A stretch of DNA of 40,875 nt from CAZKVU01 sp964556475 (GTDB lineage: Bacteria > Patescibacteriota > Microgenomatia > UBA1406 > HO2-37-13b). The translations under genes were made by a program, and so were the position numbers. The notes beneath the pieces are model-generated. The model was not told where the DNA came from and ran no database searches. It worked only from the letters and a program-made list of their open reading frames with translations. This document shows, in pieces, positions 16,077-24,895 of this stretch; the first letter of the stretch is position 1, and each line of letters opens with the position of its first letter. The stretch covers positions 1-40,875 of the forward strand of contig CAZKVU010000009.1 of the NCBI GenBank assembly GCA_964556475.1. Direction: 5' to 3'.

Positions 16077-16265
16077 ATGCAGCATCGTGAAATTTTGGTT
16101 ATAGCAGTTACCCTTTTTCTTACGGTTTTAGGCTGGGTAGTTGCTGATTTATATCACGTTTCTGTAACAAAACAAGTTACAGAAGTAGATCAACGTTTTT
16201 CACAACCACTCACTGTCAAAGTACCTGTTGAGATATTTGATACTATTGAAAAGAAAAATCCTTGA
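16077..16265 (+). CDS. Small single-pass membrane protein in the pilus operon
   Basis: 62 residues from the ATG at 16077. The start at 16056 in the same frame lies inside pilO and is less likely. One N-terminal transmembrane helix (ILVIAVTLFLTVLGWVVADLYHV) is followed by a ~35-residue tail (QRFSQPLTVKVPVEIFDTIEKKNP) that would face outside. It starts 1 nt after pilO, and the next gene begins 1 nt after its stop. I do not recognise the family; the position suggests an accessory part of the pilus complex. Confidence 0.65.
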   Translation: MQHREILVIAVTLFLTVLGWVVADLYHVSVTKQVTEVDQRFSQPLTVKVPVEIFDTIEKKNP

Positions 16266-16266
16266 T

Positions 16267-17610
16267 ATGAACTATTTAGTCATGCGGCATCAAAAAAAAG
16301 GTATTCCCTCGATTCTTGCTCTGTTCATAATTATTTTATTTGGAGCTGGTATTGTTTTCTTCATTCAAAAGAGGTCGGTTGAAGTTAATCTTAGACCGGT
16401 TCCAGTTGCAGATATTCAGCTTGAACGAACAGAAGTAGGGAACATTCGTGATAACACGATAACGATATACTGGCGTACTGAACAGCCAAGTAAAGGTTAT
16501 GTTCTCTTTGGATCGCAATCATCGCAAATTACTCAGTCATTATTTGACGATACTGAAACAGAAGAAACAATGATTGCCAAAAGAGATCATGTTGTGAAGG
16601 TGAGTAATCTGAATGCAAATACCCATTATTACTATTATATTGTGAGTGATGGGAAGAAAGTTGGTCAATCGTTATCAGCGCCCTTTGAAATCGCGACAAC
16701 CGATGATGTTAATTCACTTTTAAGCCAAAAACCGATATTTGGCAGACTTTTTACTGCCAGCCGCCACATCATTCCAAATGCGATTGTAATTGTACGAATT
16801 GATGGTGCAGAGCCGTTAATTACAACCACAAAAGGAGATGGAACATTTGCGCTGTCCCCATGTTGCGTTAAAAAGGATTCGTTAACAGAGGTAATGATTC
16901 CGAGTGATGAATCTGATGTAAATGTCGAGGTGATCGATGAAAATTCTATTCAAAAGGCAGAATATTCATTTAAGTTTTTGGCTGAAAATAATGAAATATA
17001 TTTAGGTCAACCCGAACAGGTTCAGATCGCACAAAAAAACGGTATTCAGAGTAATTTTTTATTGCCTGCAAACTTAGTTGAGGAAATTGCAGACGTTGAT
17101 ATTACTTTCCCCCGCAAAAACGCTATCATTCCAGACACGAAACCTCTTATTAAGGGAGTAGGAGAACCGGGTAAATTGGTAAAAGGTAAGCTCGAGCCAG
17201 ATGGTAAGTTGTTTTCTGCAGTTGTTTCGGATAAAGGACAATGGACGCATACAATTGGAACGAACCTGGAACCAGGAATTCATTATTTGGAAGTTGAAAC
17301 GACAGATGCACAAAATAAAAAAATTGCCTTGTCCAGAACGTTCACTATTATGAAGAGTGGAGAGGCAGTACTTGGTGAATCAACACCTTCAGCGACACTT
17401 GCCCCAACTGAGATTCCGGTAACTCCGTCAGTTGGCCCGACAGGTATCCCAACAGATTTCCCTTTGCCGACCCCAGAGGCGACAATTACAGGTTTACCCT
17501 CAGATATGCCGACAAAGCCACCTCCTGTAACTGGATCGAACATTGTGCCATTTGCAACGATCAGCATTGTTCTTATAATGATTGGTATAGGTGCGCTGTT
17601 AATTAATTAA
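16267..17610 (+). CDS. Surface protein with FN3-like and Ig-like domains and C-terminal PVTG-TM tail
   Basis: 447 residues from the ATG at 16267 (alternative 16282; the longer frame from 16228 overlaps the previous gene). An N-terminal signal anchor (SILALFIIILFGAGIVFFIQ) is followed by a fibronectin III-like domain (~55-160; TITIYWRTEQPSKGYVLFG, ...NLNANTHYYYYIVSDG), as seen ahead of purple acid phosphatases. A carboxypeptidase-regulatory-like domain (~165-265) and a bacterial Ig-like domain (~280-370) come next. The C-terminus is a Pro/Thr-rich stalk ending PPPVTGSN plus one transmembrane helix, resembling a sortase-type signal but lacking the terminal basic residues. Likely displayed on the cell surface; an adhesin or pilus-associated role is inference. 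Confidence 0.75.
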   Translation: MNYLVMRHQKKGIPSILALFIIILFGAGIVFFIQKRSVEVNLRPVPVADIQLERTEVGNIRDNTITIYWRTEQPSKGYVLFGSQSSQITQSLFDDTETEETMIAKRDHVVKVSNLNANTHYYYYIVSDGKKVGQSLSAPFEIATTDDVNSLLSQKPIFGRLFTASRHIIPNAIVIVRIDGAEPLITTTKGDGTFALSPCCVKKDSLTEVMIPSDESDVNVEVIDENSIQKAEYSFKFLAENNEIYLGQPEQVQIAQKNGIQSNFLLPANLVEEIADVDITFPRKNAIIPDTKPLIKGVGEPGKLVKGKLEPDGKLFSAVVSDKGQWTHTIGTNLEPGIHYLEVETTDAQNKKIALSRTFTIMKSGEAVLGESTPSATLAPTEIPVTPSVGPTGIPTDFPLPTPEATITGLPSDMPTKPPPVTGSNIVPFATISIVLIMIGIGALLIN

Positions 17611-17625
17611 TTTGATATTGATATT

Positions 17626-18351
17626 GTGTTTGCATCAGTGAGTCTTATTGCAGTTGGAGCTTTTATTCTTACACTAGCTGTTGTTGTGTATGAAGTGATC
17701 ATGCTCAGAAAAAAGAAAAGTACGACTCAACAACCACAAGAGCAGACAGTGAATTTACCGGACTATCAGCAAGACCCAAAGGCCGTTCAGAGCATGACAA
17801 CCGTTCCAAATGTTGCTAATGCACAGATTCCACAAGAAGTATCAGCTGAAGCTCCAATGCAGGCCCGCGAACTTCCAAGCAGAGGTAAATTTTTTGCTCT
17901 CGCTGCAGCGTTCATTGTTGTAATCGTACTTATTGGAGGTGCTTTTTTTCTGAACTCCCGCCGTACAGAGAAGAAAATTACTCAAGCGAATGTTGAAAGC
18001 ACACCTAAGCCAACTAAAGCTCAAATTGTTGCTGAACCGACAACTAAACCTACCAAACCTCTTGCTTCAACACCAACACCAACAACAGTTATCACCATTG
18101 TTGTTGAAACGGACGATGTTTCGGTTACGCCAAATCAGGATCAATCTTCACAGGAAAAGGGCTCAACAGGCTCATCAATAATAAAACCTACGAGTAGTAT
18201 GACGATTACTCCAACTGAAAAAATGAGTAGCGGATCTGCAAGTATATCCCCGACAAAAGCAACAGAAATGCCTAAATCGGGTATTATTAATCAGACGGTT
18301 ATTTTGGCCGGAATCTCTGTTTTATTTATCGCGCTTGCATTTATATTGTGA
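17626..18351 (+). CDS. Thr/Pro/Ser-rich membrane protein with C-terminal MPKSG-TM tail
   Basis: 241 residues from a GTG at 17626; no better start is visible. Three hydrophobic helices are present: N-terminal (~5-25), middle (~88-108) and C-terminal (~222-240). A low-complexity cytoplasmic stretch (TTQQPQEQTV) lies between the first two, and a long Thr/Pro/Ser/Lys-rich stalk (~115-215) between the second and third. The end, MPKSG followed by a terminal hydrophobic helix, parallels the PVTG-TM end of the preceding gene. There is no recognisable enzymatic domain. It is the last gene of the rpsT-pilus operon and lies 16 nt after the FN3 protein. Confidence 0.6.
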   Translation: MFASVSLIAVGAFILTLAVVVYEVIMLRKKKSTTQQPQEQTVNLPDYQQDPKAVQSMTTVPNVANAQIPQEVSAEAPMQARELPSRGKFFALAAAFIVVIVLIGGAFFLNSRRTEKKITQANVESTPKPTKAQIVAEPTTKPTKPLASTPTPTTVITIVVETDDVSVTPNQDQSSQEKGSTGSSIIKPTSSMTITPTEKMSSGSASISPTKATEMPKSGIINQTVILAGISVLFIALAFIL

Positions 18352-18368
18352 TGCAGCATAGATGAAAC

Positions 18369-19034
18369 TCACTCTGAAGTATAGGCAGTCAGACAGATGT
18401 TGTAAAACTCGTGCGGGTCTAATGAAGATTTACCTGGTAACACGCCACCAATTTCAGCATTTTTCAAGTATTCTCGGGCATTGCCTGAGTTAACTGATCC
18501 ACCATAAATATACGTTGTTTTTGATGTTAACTTGAGCTTATGTTTCATCTCTAAAACAGTATCAATAGATTCATTATGGCCGGAGCCGATTGCCTCTTGG
18601 GGTTCAAATGCTACAAAATTCACATCAACACTTCCATAGTCTTCTTCGTTGCGTACACATAATATTGGTTCAATATCGCTGCTTCTTGCCAGATCAATTT
18701 TTCGTGCTATTTCCTCATTGCTTTCATGGAAATATGTTCTTCGTTCGCTATGACCGACAAGACAATATTTGACTAAACCATCAAGATTATGTGTTGAAAC
18801 GGCACCGGTGTATGAGCCGGCACCAAATGGTGAAATATCCTGACTCGCCAGCTGAATCCATGGATAATTTTCTAATTTTGCTTTAACAACAAAAATAAAG
18901 GGATAAGGGGGAGCAATAATAACTTCAACATGACCTTTCAAGACATCTAGATTTTCAGAAGTAAAACCATCAAGCCATTGTTGAACCTCAGAAAGATTTT
19001 TGTTTGATTTCCAGTTCGCAACAATGTACTTCAT
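18369..19034 (-). CDS. tpiA: Triosephosphate isomerase (short, archaeal-like form)
   Basis: Interconverts dihydroxyacetone phosphate and glyceraldehyde 3-phosphate in glycolysis. The substrate-binding Asn7 and Lys9 are in the ANWKSNK start. The catalytic His is in VGHSERR (~94), the catalytic Glu in FEPQEAIGSG (~144), and the phosphate-binding YGGSVN near residue 180. The length of 221 is near archaeal TIMs (~225) and below bacterial ones (~250). Loop 6 reads PQEAIGSG instead of the bacterial PVWAIGTG, also closer to the archaeal form. Divergent from the helicase gene across 29 bp that contain GTATAC and AT-rich -10-like boxes on both strands. Confidence 0.95.
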   Translation of the reverse strand: MKYIVANWKSNKNLSEVQQWLDGFTSENLDVLKGHVEVIIAPPYPFIFVVKAKLENYPWIQLASQDISPFGAGSYTGAVSTHNLDGLVKYCLVGHSERRTYFHESNEEIARKIDLARSSDIEPILCVRNEEDYGSVDVNFVAFEPQEAIGSGHNESIDTVLEMKHKLKLTSKTTYIYGGSVNSGNAREYLKNAEIGGVLPGKSSLDPHEFYNICLTAYTSE

Positions 19035-19063
19035 ATGTATATTGTATACTACATGAGTATTAC

Positions 19064-20854
19064 ATGAATCAGGAATATCTGCATAAACTCAATAAAGGAC
19101 AAAGGGCTGCTGTAGAGCATGCGAATGGTCCATCTATCATTTTAGCTGGCGCCGGATCTGGGAAAACCCGCGTGCTTACTTTTAAGGTGTTGCATTTGAT
19201 TCACGCACTCGGTGTCGACCCAAATCGTATAGCAATGATGACTTTTACTAATAAGGCAGCCTCGGAAATGAAAGAGCGCGTTGGTCATAAACTTGGATTT
19301 ATCGGTACGTTTCATTCATTGTGTGCGCTTATTTTGCGTAAAGATGGACATCATATTGGAGTAGGACGCGATTTTATTATTTATGATGATGATGATACCG
19401 ATGGCATTATTAAAGATTTACTTAAATCTACGCCAACATTTAAGTCGATTACTCCATCGAGTATTAAGCATACAATATCTTCAGCAAAAGATAATTTACT
19501 TGACCCAGCAGAATACGCCAAACTTGCTCAGAATGAAAGAGATTTTGTAATTGCGAAAATCTATTCAAAGTACCAGAAGAAACTGGAAAAAAATAATGCC
19601 GTTGATTTTGACGATCTCATTTTTAAAACTGTTATGTTGTTTAGAGAGCACAAGGAAGTTCGTGAGAAGTACAATAATTATTTTCAATATATACTAGTTG
19701 ATGAATTTCAGGATACTAATACAGCTCAATATGTTTTATCAAAATATCTAGCACAAGCCCATCAGAATATTACTGTTGTTGGTGATTTTTCTCAGAGTAT
19801 TTATTCGTGGCGTGGCGCAGATATTAAAAATCTTGAGCGATTTAAGGATGATTTTGATAATGTCGAGATTTTTTATCTTGAGCAAAATTACCGTTCCTCA
19901 CAAAATGTCCTTGATTTGGCATTTGAAGTCATCTCTCACAATGAAGGTCATCCTATTCTAAAGCTCTATACTGATAATGCATCTGGACATGAGGTGGTTA
20001 TTCAGGAACTTCTTAATGAAGAAGCAGAGGCTTTGTATATTGCGAACGAGATCGAGAATATTGGTGATGCGAATCAGTATGACAATATTGCAGTTCTTTA
20101 CAGAACAAATGCTCAATCTCGTGTTATGGAGGAAGCACTATTGCACTATGGTATCCCATATATTCTTGTCGGCGGAACGCGCTTTTATGAAAGAAAAGAA
20201 GTTAAAGACATTTTGGCATATGTGCGGCTCTATGTTAATCCTGAGGAAGAAGTTTCATTACAACGTGCACTAAAACTTGGAAAGAAGAGATACGCCAATT
20301 TTAAGGAAATGTTCACAGAATTTAGACAAAAAGATCAAAAAATTACAACAGATAACCTGATTGAAGCTATATTTGAAGCCACTAAGTACTTAGATCTCTA
20401 TGATAATGATGACCCTGATGAGGCTGCTCGACTTGAAAATTTAAAGGAGTTAAGATCTGTTGCATTACGTTTCGAGGATGTTCATGAATTTCTGCAACAG
20501 ATTGCCCTTGTGGAATCAGAGTATTCACAAAATGAGAAGAACAAAAAGGATAAACATGGTGTGAAGATGATGACACTACATCAGGCTAAAGGTTTGGAAT
20601 TTGACTATGTATTTATAATCGGAGTTGAAGAGGGATTACTACCACACTCCCGTTCTTTATACGATATAAATGAATTAGAAGAAGAGCGACGATTGTTATA
20701 TGTTGGTATAACTCGTGCACGAATCAAGTTATACTTAACATATGTTAAGAAACGCTTTTTGTTCGGTAAGCGAACTTTTGCTCAGGTTTCACGATTTATC
20801 GAAAGTCGTGTCGGTGGGGGAACAACAGATTTTGATTATGCAAAAACATTTTAG
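19064..20854 (+). CDS. UvrD/PcrA-family SF1 DNA helicase
   Basis: 3'-5' DNA helicase of the UvrD/Rep/PcrA type, used in repair and replication restart. The ATG at 19064 gives 596 residues; the upstream extension to 19004 would run into tpiA's promoter and start region. Motifs visible: Q motif LNKGQRAAV, Walker A GAGSGKT (29-35), Ia TFTNKAASEM, II DEFQDT, III QSIYSWRGA, IV YRSSQNV, V MTLHQAKGLEFDYVF and VI EERRLLYVGITRAR. It is shorter than E. coli UvrD (720) and lacks the C-terminal Tudor-like extension. First gene of a three-gene operon: the next gene starts 14 nt downstream. Confidence 0.95.
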   Translation: MNQEYLHKLNKGQRAAVEHANGPSIILAGAGSGKTRVLTFKVLHLIHALGVDPNRIAMMTFTNKAASEMKERVGHKLGFIGTFHSLCALILRKDGHHIGVGRDFIIYDDDDTDGIIKDLLKSTPTFKSITPSSIKHTISSAKDNLLDPAEYAKLAQNERDFVIAKIYSKYQKKLEKNNAVDFDDLIFKTVMLFREHKEVREKYNNYFQYILVDEFQDTNTAQYVLSKYLAQAHQNITVVGDFSQSIYSWRGADIKNLERFKDDFDNVEIFYLEQNYRSSQNVLDLAFEVISHNEGHPILKLYTDNASGHEVVIQELLNEEAEALYIANEIENIGDANQYDNIAVLYRTNAQSRVMEEALLHYGIPYILVGGTRFYERKEVKDILAYVRLYVNPEEEVSLQRALKLGKKRYANFKEMFTEFRQKDQKITTDNLIEAIFEATKYLDLYDNDDPDEAARLENLKELRSVALRFEDVHEFLQQIALVESEYSQNEKNKKDKHGVKMMTLHQAKGLEFDYVFIIGVEEGLLPHSRSLYDINELEEERRLLYVGITRARIKLYLTYVKKRFLFGKRTFAQVSRFIESRVGGGTTDFDYAKTF

Positions 20855-20868
20855 ATTTTCATAGTTGT

Positions 20869-21849
20869 ATGGTTATTTCAGCAAAAATACTTGGAAAAGA
20901 TTTTGATCAGAAGGAATATAACGCAGTTGCTTATCATCCTCTGCAAAGTTGGGAATGGGGAGAGGCACGACGAAAAATGGGCGTGAGCGTTGTTCGTATC
21001 GGTGAATATCATAATGATCGACTCACGCATGTATTTCAAGTCACTTTTCATCATATCCCGTTTACTCCCTTTAGGATAGGCTATCTTCCACGATCAATAA
21101 TGCCGTCAGATGCTGTTATCGAGGTTTTAACCGCCGAAGCGCTGAGAAGAAATGCTATTTTTGTCAAAATCGAACCGAACGAACCTTTTGGTGAAGATGC
21201 CCCAAGTGAGCTCGTAACATCGGCTCATCCCTTATTTCCTGAATGGACACAGATTCTCGATTTGACCAAAAGTGAAAGTGAATTATTAAAGAACATGAAG
21301 CCGAAAACCCGTTACAATATTAAACTTGCACGTAAAAAAGGAGTTGTTGTAAAGCGGATGACAAATGAAAAGGGTTTTCAGATTTTTTCTGATCTTTATT
21401 TTAAGACGACAGATCGACAGAAATACAGAGGGCACAGTATTGCTTATCACGAAATTGTTTTCGAATTTTTAAAAAGTTCCATCTCGCATATTTTTGTTGC
21501 CTTTGTTGATGATGAACCATTGGCCGCATATCAGATTTTTCTGTATAAGAATGTTTTGTATTATCCGTACGGGGGATCCTCAGATCAGAAACGAAATTAT
21601 ATGGCACCCCATCTACTCATGTGGGAAATCATCAGGTATGGAAAAGAGCAAGGTGCGGAGAAGTTTGACATGTGGGGATCACTTCCTAAGGGTTTTGATC
21701 AAAATGATCCCTGGGCAGGTTTTACCCGCTATAAAGAAGGCTTTGGAACAGAATTTTTCAGATTTGCAGGAAGTTACGACCTTATTATTCATAAAAACCT
21801 GTATTATATCTACAATATCCTGCATAAAGTACGAAAGAAACTTCTCTAA
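20869..21849 (+). CDS. FemABX-family peptidoglycan aminoacyltransferase
   Basis: Transfers amino acids from aminoacyl-tRNA to the stem peptide of lipid II or a related acceptor (Fem family, double GNAT fold). The 326 residues show the family pattern: PLQSWEWGEARRKMG, IGYLPRS, the conserved KPKTRYNIKLARKKGV core, LAAYQIFLYKNVLYYPYGGS, and the C-terminal DMWGSLP...GFTRYKEGFG. The long coiled-coil arm of FemA/FemX is not evident, so it is closer to short FemX/BacA-like forms. It sits between two SF1 helicase genes with 14- and 9-nt gaps, so it is co-transcribed with DNA-repair enzymes; the functional link is not obvious. The amino acid added is unknown. Confidence 0.88.
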   Translation: MVISAKILGKDFDQKEYNAVAYHPLQSWEWGEARRKMGVSVVRIGEYHNDRLTHVFQVTFHHIPFTPFRIGYLPRSIMPSDAVIEVLTAEALRRNAIFVKIEPNEPFGEDAPSELVTSAHPLFPEWTQILDLTKSESELLKNMKPKTRYNIKLARKKGVVVKRMTNEKGFQIFSDLYFKTTDRQKYRGHSIAYHEIVFEFLKSSISHIFVAFVDDEPLAAYQIFLYKNVLYYPYGGSSDQKRNYMAPHLLMWEIIRYGKEQGAEKFDMWGSLPKGFDQNDPWAGFTRYKEGFGTEFFRFAGSYDLIIHKNLYYIYNILHKVRKKLL

Positions 21850-21858
21850 AAAATATAT

Positions 21859-24800
21859 ATGAAAAATAAGAAAGAAGCCGGTGCAGAAACCAATCTTAAC
21901 GCGCAGCAAAGAAAAGCTGTGCAACATATAGATGGTCCTGTGATGGTAGTGGCAGGCCCAGGTACGGGTAAAACACACATATTAGCTGCTCGAATTGCAC
22001 ATATATTACAAAATACCGATACACCTCCACAGGCAATTTTAGCTCTCACATTTACAGAATCAGCGGCAGTCAACATGCGAGAAAGAATTGTCGGAATGAT
22101 TGGGAAACCGGGATATTATGTCAATATTGCAACGTTTCACGGCTTTTGTGCTGAGGTTATGAGATCCTTCCCTGAGTATTTTCCTATTGAGAGAAATAGC
22201 GAACCATTAAGTAACTTGGAAAAATATCAGATTTTTGAATTCATTATTCAGCAAGCTCCTATTGAAAAATTAAAACCAATAAACCGCAATCTTTTTTATA
22301 TGTCAGACATCATTCAAGCGATTTCTCAGCTTAAAAGAGAAGGTGTTACTGTTGATGATTTTAAACAAATTGTTAAAGAACAATTTGCATCTGAACCGTC
22401 TGAAAAATTAACCAAAGTTGAAAAACTTAAACGCGAGGATAACAGGAAGAAAAACAATGAACTTGCAATTATATACGAGCATTATGAGCAGCATCTTCGA
22501 AAAAAATTACGATATGACTTTGATGATATGATTGCATTTGTTGTTCAAGCATTTGAAAACAATGAAGTCCTTTTGAGGGAATACCAGGAAAAGTTACTAT
22601 ACTTCTTAGTTGATGAATATCAGGATACTAATTCTGCTCAAAACAAAATAATTGCACTGTTAACAAATTATTGGGGAGAGAAAGCTAATATTTTCGTTGT
22701 AGGAGATCCTCATCAATCGATTTATCGTTTTCAAGGTGCATCCATAGAGAATACTCTGAGTTTTGTTTCTCAATATCCTGAGTCAGAAATAATTTTTTTG
22801 GATCAAGGATACCGTTGTCCGCAAGTTATATATGATGCTGCGTTTAATTTAATACAAAATAACACCTTAACAAAGGAAATTGTAAATATTGATTTTCTCA
22901 ACAAGAAGCTCCTTAACGCACAGAATGAAATAGGCAGTCAAGTAGAAATTGCAGAGCTGCCATCTCAAGTTTTAGAACATATTTATGTTGCGGAGAGTAT
23001 AAAAAAACTCGTTGACTCAGGTGAAAAACTGGAAAATATCGCAATTCTTTATAGAAATAATGCTGAATCTGATTCTTTTGAAGAGATACTTGAAAGCAAT
23101 GGTCTGTCGTATGAAATTGAAGGCGGCAGCAATATCTTACAAAATGAATCTATTGAACAATTGTTACAGTACCTAAGACTGGTAAACAGCATCAAGACTG
23201 GACACGAGACGGATAATATGTTTGAAGTGATGATGTATGAATGGACACACATAGATACGTCGCTTGCTCTAAAGCTTGGTCGAGTTGCCGGTAAGAATCA
23301 AATGTCGATTTATGAACTTATCAATAAAGGTTATGATTTTTTTGTTGATCATTATCCTCTCAAGGATGTTACACCACTGGAATTTCGTCAGGCTGAGGAG
23401 TTTATTAACGAACTTAATAATGCTCTTACAAAGGATGCACTCATTGTATTTACTGAGTGGTTTGAGCAAACATTGAATGAGAGTGGATATCTTAAATGGA
23501 TTGAATCTCATCAAAATAAAATTCAGCTCTTGACCAATCTAAACACACTATATTCTGAGATAAAATCATTTGTTCGTGCTCAACACAATCTCCATCTTCA
23601 ACAAGTCATTGAAGCTTTTGATACGATGCAGGAACACAATATCGCTATTCAGGCAGAAGACCTCAATGTAAAAAAGGGATCAGTTCATATGTCAACTGTT
23701 CATAAAGCTAAAGGTAGAGAATGGAAACATGTATTCCTCGTTGGGTTTATGGATAAGAAATGGGGAAATGCACGGACACGAGATCTGATTCCTCTACCAG
23801 ATATTCTTCATAATACTGATTTATCGAAAAAAGAGCGGAATGAAGATGACCGACGGCTATTTTATGTAGCTTTAACAAGAGCATCCCAGGTTTTACATAT
23901 TTCGTATCCTCAAACGATTATTTCCGAAGGTAGTTCTCGAGATGTTGTAGGAAGTATGTTTCTTGAAGAGCTTCCTGATAATACATATAAAAAGTTAGAT
24001 GAAAATGAATTGGCTCATCATACTATTGAAAATCTAGAAATACTATTAAAACCAAAGAGTGTTCAAAAAAAATATGGTTCTAATACAGACTTCTTTGAGC
24101 ATCTTGTTAAAGACTTTAAGTTATCGGTAACTGCTCTTAATACATATTTACGCGATAAAGATGAGTTTGTGCATAATGTCTTACTCCGCGTCCCCCGTGC
24201 TAAACCTGCACCTATGGCATTTGGTACGGCTGTCCATTACGGCCTTGAAAAAATGTATAAGGAATTAATTTCAGGAGGCAGTCCTAATAGGGAAACACTT
24301 ATTGAAGCATTTGAAGAATCATTACGGCGAGAACTGCTCACAGAAAATGAGTTACAGAGGCGTCTTACATACGGAAAAAAAATTCTCAGTGAATATTTTG
24401 ATGAATACAAGGGTGGAGATGTTGAACCAGTCTTTATTGAGCGTTTTTTTGGCTCCGGGTTTAGCAAAACAGTTTTTGATGATATCCAACTAACCGGTAG
24501 AATAGATCGAATTGACTGGATTGATAAAAAAAATAGAACAGTTAGGGTCGTAGACTACAAAACTGGTCGTTCAAGATCTTTAAACGATATTGAAGGTAAA
24601 ACCAAATCTGCCAATCTATCTGAACGGGAAATGATGTTGCCAGAAAGCATTCGCGGTCCGTATAAGAGACAGCTTGTATTTTACAAACTCCTTTGTGATC
24701 TTGACCAAACACTCAATCTTAATGTTATCGAGGGAGTCTTTGATTTTGTTCAGCCCGATGAGAAGACAGGAAAATTTACACAACGCTCAGTTCAAATCTC

Positions 24801-24888
24801 AGCTGAAGATGTTGGTTTGCTTAAAAATGTGATACGTGATGTTGTAAAAGAAATCAGATCACTAGCCTTCCTCTCAGAAGAAAAATAA
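21859..24888 (+). CDS. UvrD-like helicase fused to RecB-type PD-(D/E)XK nuclease
   Basis: A 1009-residue helicase-nuclease, probably for double-strand break resection. The N-terminal SF1A helicase has Walker A GPGTGKT (33-39), motif II DEYQDTN, III QSIYRFQGA, IV GYRCPQ, V STVHKAKGREWKHVF and VI DDRRLFYVALTRAS. The C-terminal ~220 residues form a RecB/Cas4-like nuclease: GTAVHYGLE (His ~792), GRIDRID (Asp ~882) and VVDYKTG (DxK ~899). The cysteines of the AddB-type iron-sulfur cluster are not seen. Size and layout resemble the single-chain helicase-nucleases of several lineages lacking RecBCD, but no separate RecC/AddB subunit is in the window. Third gene of the operon, ending 7 bp before the converging rpoD. 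Confidence 0.93.
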   Translation: MKNKKEAGAETNLNAQQRKAVQHIDGPVMVVAGPGTGKTHILAARIAHILQNTDTPPQAILALTFTESAAVNMRERIVGMIGKPGYYVNIATFHGFCAEVMRSFPEYFPIERNSEPLSNLEKYQIFEFIIQQAPIEKLKPINRNLFYMSDIIQAISQLKREGVTVDDFKQIVKEQFASEPSEKLTKVEKLKREDNRKKNNELAIIYEHYEQHLRKKLRYDFDDMIAFVVQAFENNEVLLREYQEKLLYFLVDEYQDTNSAQNKIIALLTNYWGEKANIFVVGDPHQSIYRFQGASIENTLSFVSQYPESEIIFLDQGYRCPQVIYDAAFNLIQNNTLTKEIVNIDFLNKKLLNAQNEIGSQVEIAELPSQVLEHIYVAESIKKLVDSGEKLENIAILYRNNAESDSFEEILESNGLSYEIEGGSNILQNESIEQLLQYLRLVNSIKTGHETDNMFEVMMYEWTHIDTSLALKLGRVAGKNQMSIYELINKGYDFFVDHYPLKDVTPLEFRQAEEFINELNNALTKDALIVFTEWFEQTLNESGYLKWIESHQNKIQLLTNLNTLYSEIKSFVRAQHNLHLQQVIEAFDTMQEHNIAIQAEDLNVKKGSVHMSTVHKAKGREWKHVFLVGFMDKKWGNARTRDLIPLPDILHNTDLSKKERNEDDRRLFYVALTRASQVLHISYPQTIISEGSSRDVVGSMFLEELPDNTYKKLDENELAHHTIENLEILLKPKSVQKKYGSNTDFFEHLVKDFKLSVTALNTYLRDKDEFVHNVLLRVPRAKPAPMAFGTAVHYGLEKMYKELISGGSPNRETLIEAFEESLRRELLTENELQRRLTYGKKILSEYFDEYKGGDVEPVFIERFFGSGFSKTVFDDIQLTGRIDRIDWIDKKNRTVRVVDYKTGRSRSLNDIEGKTKSANLSEREMMLPESIRGPYKRQLVFYKLLCDLDQTLNLNVIEGVFDFVQPDEKTGKFTQRSVQISAEDVGLLKNVIRDVVKEIRSLAFLSEEK

Positions 24889-24895
24889 GGATTTC

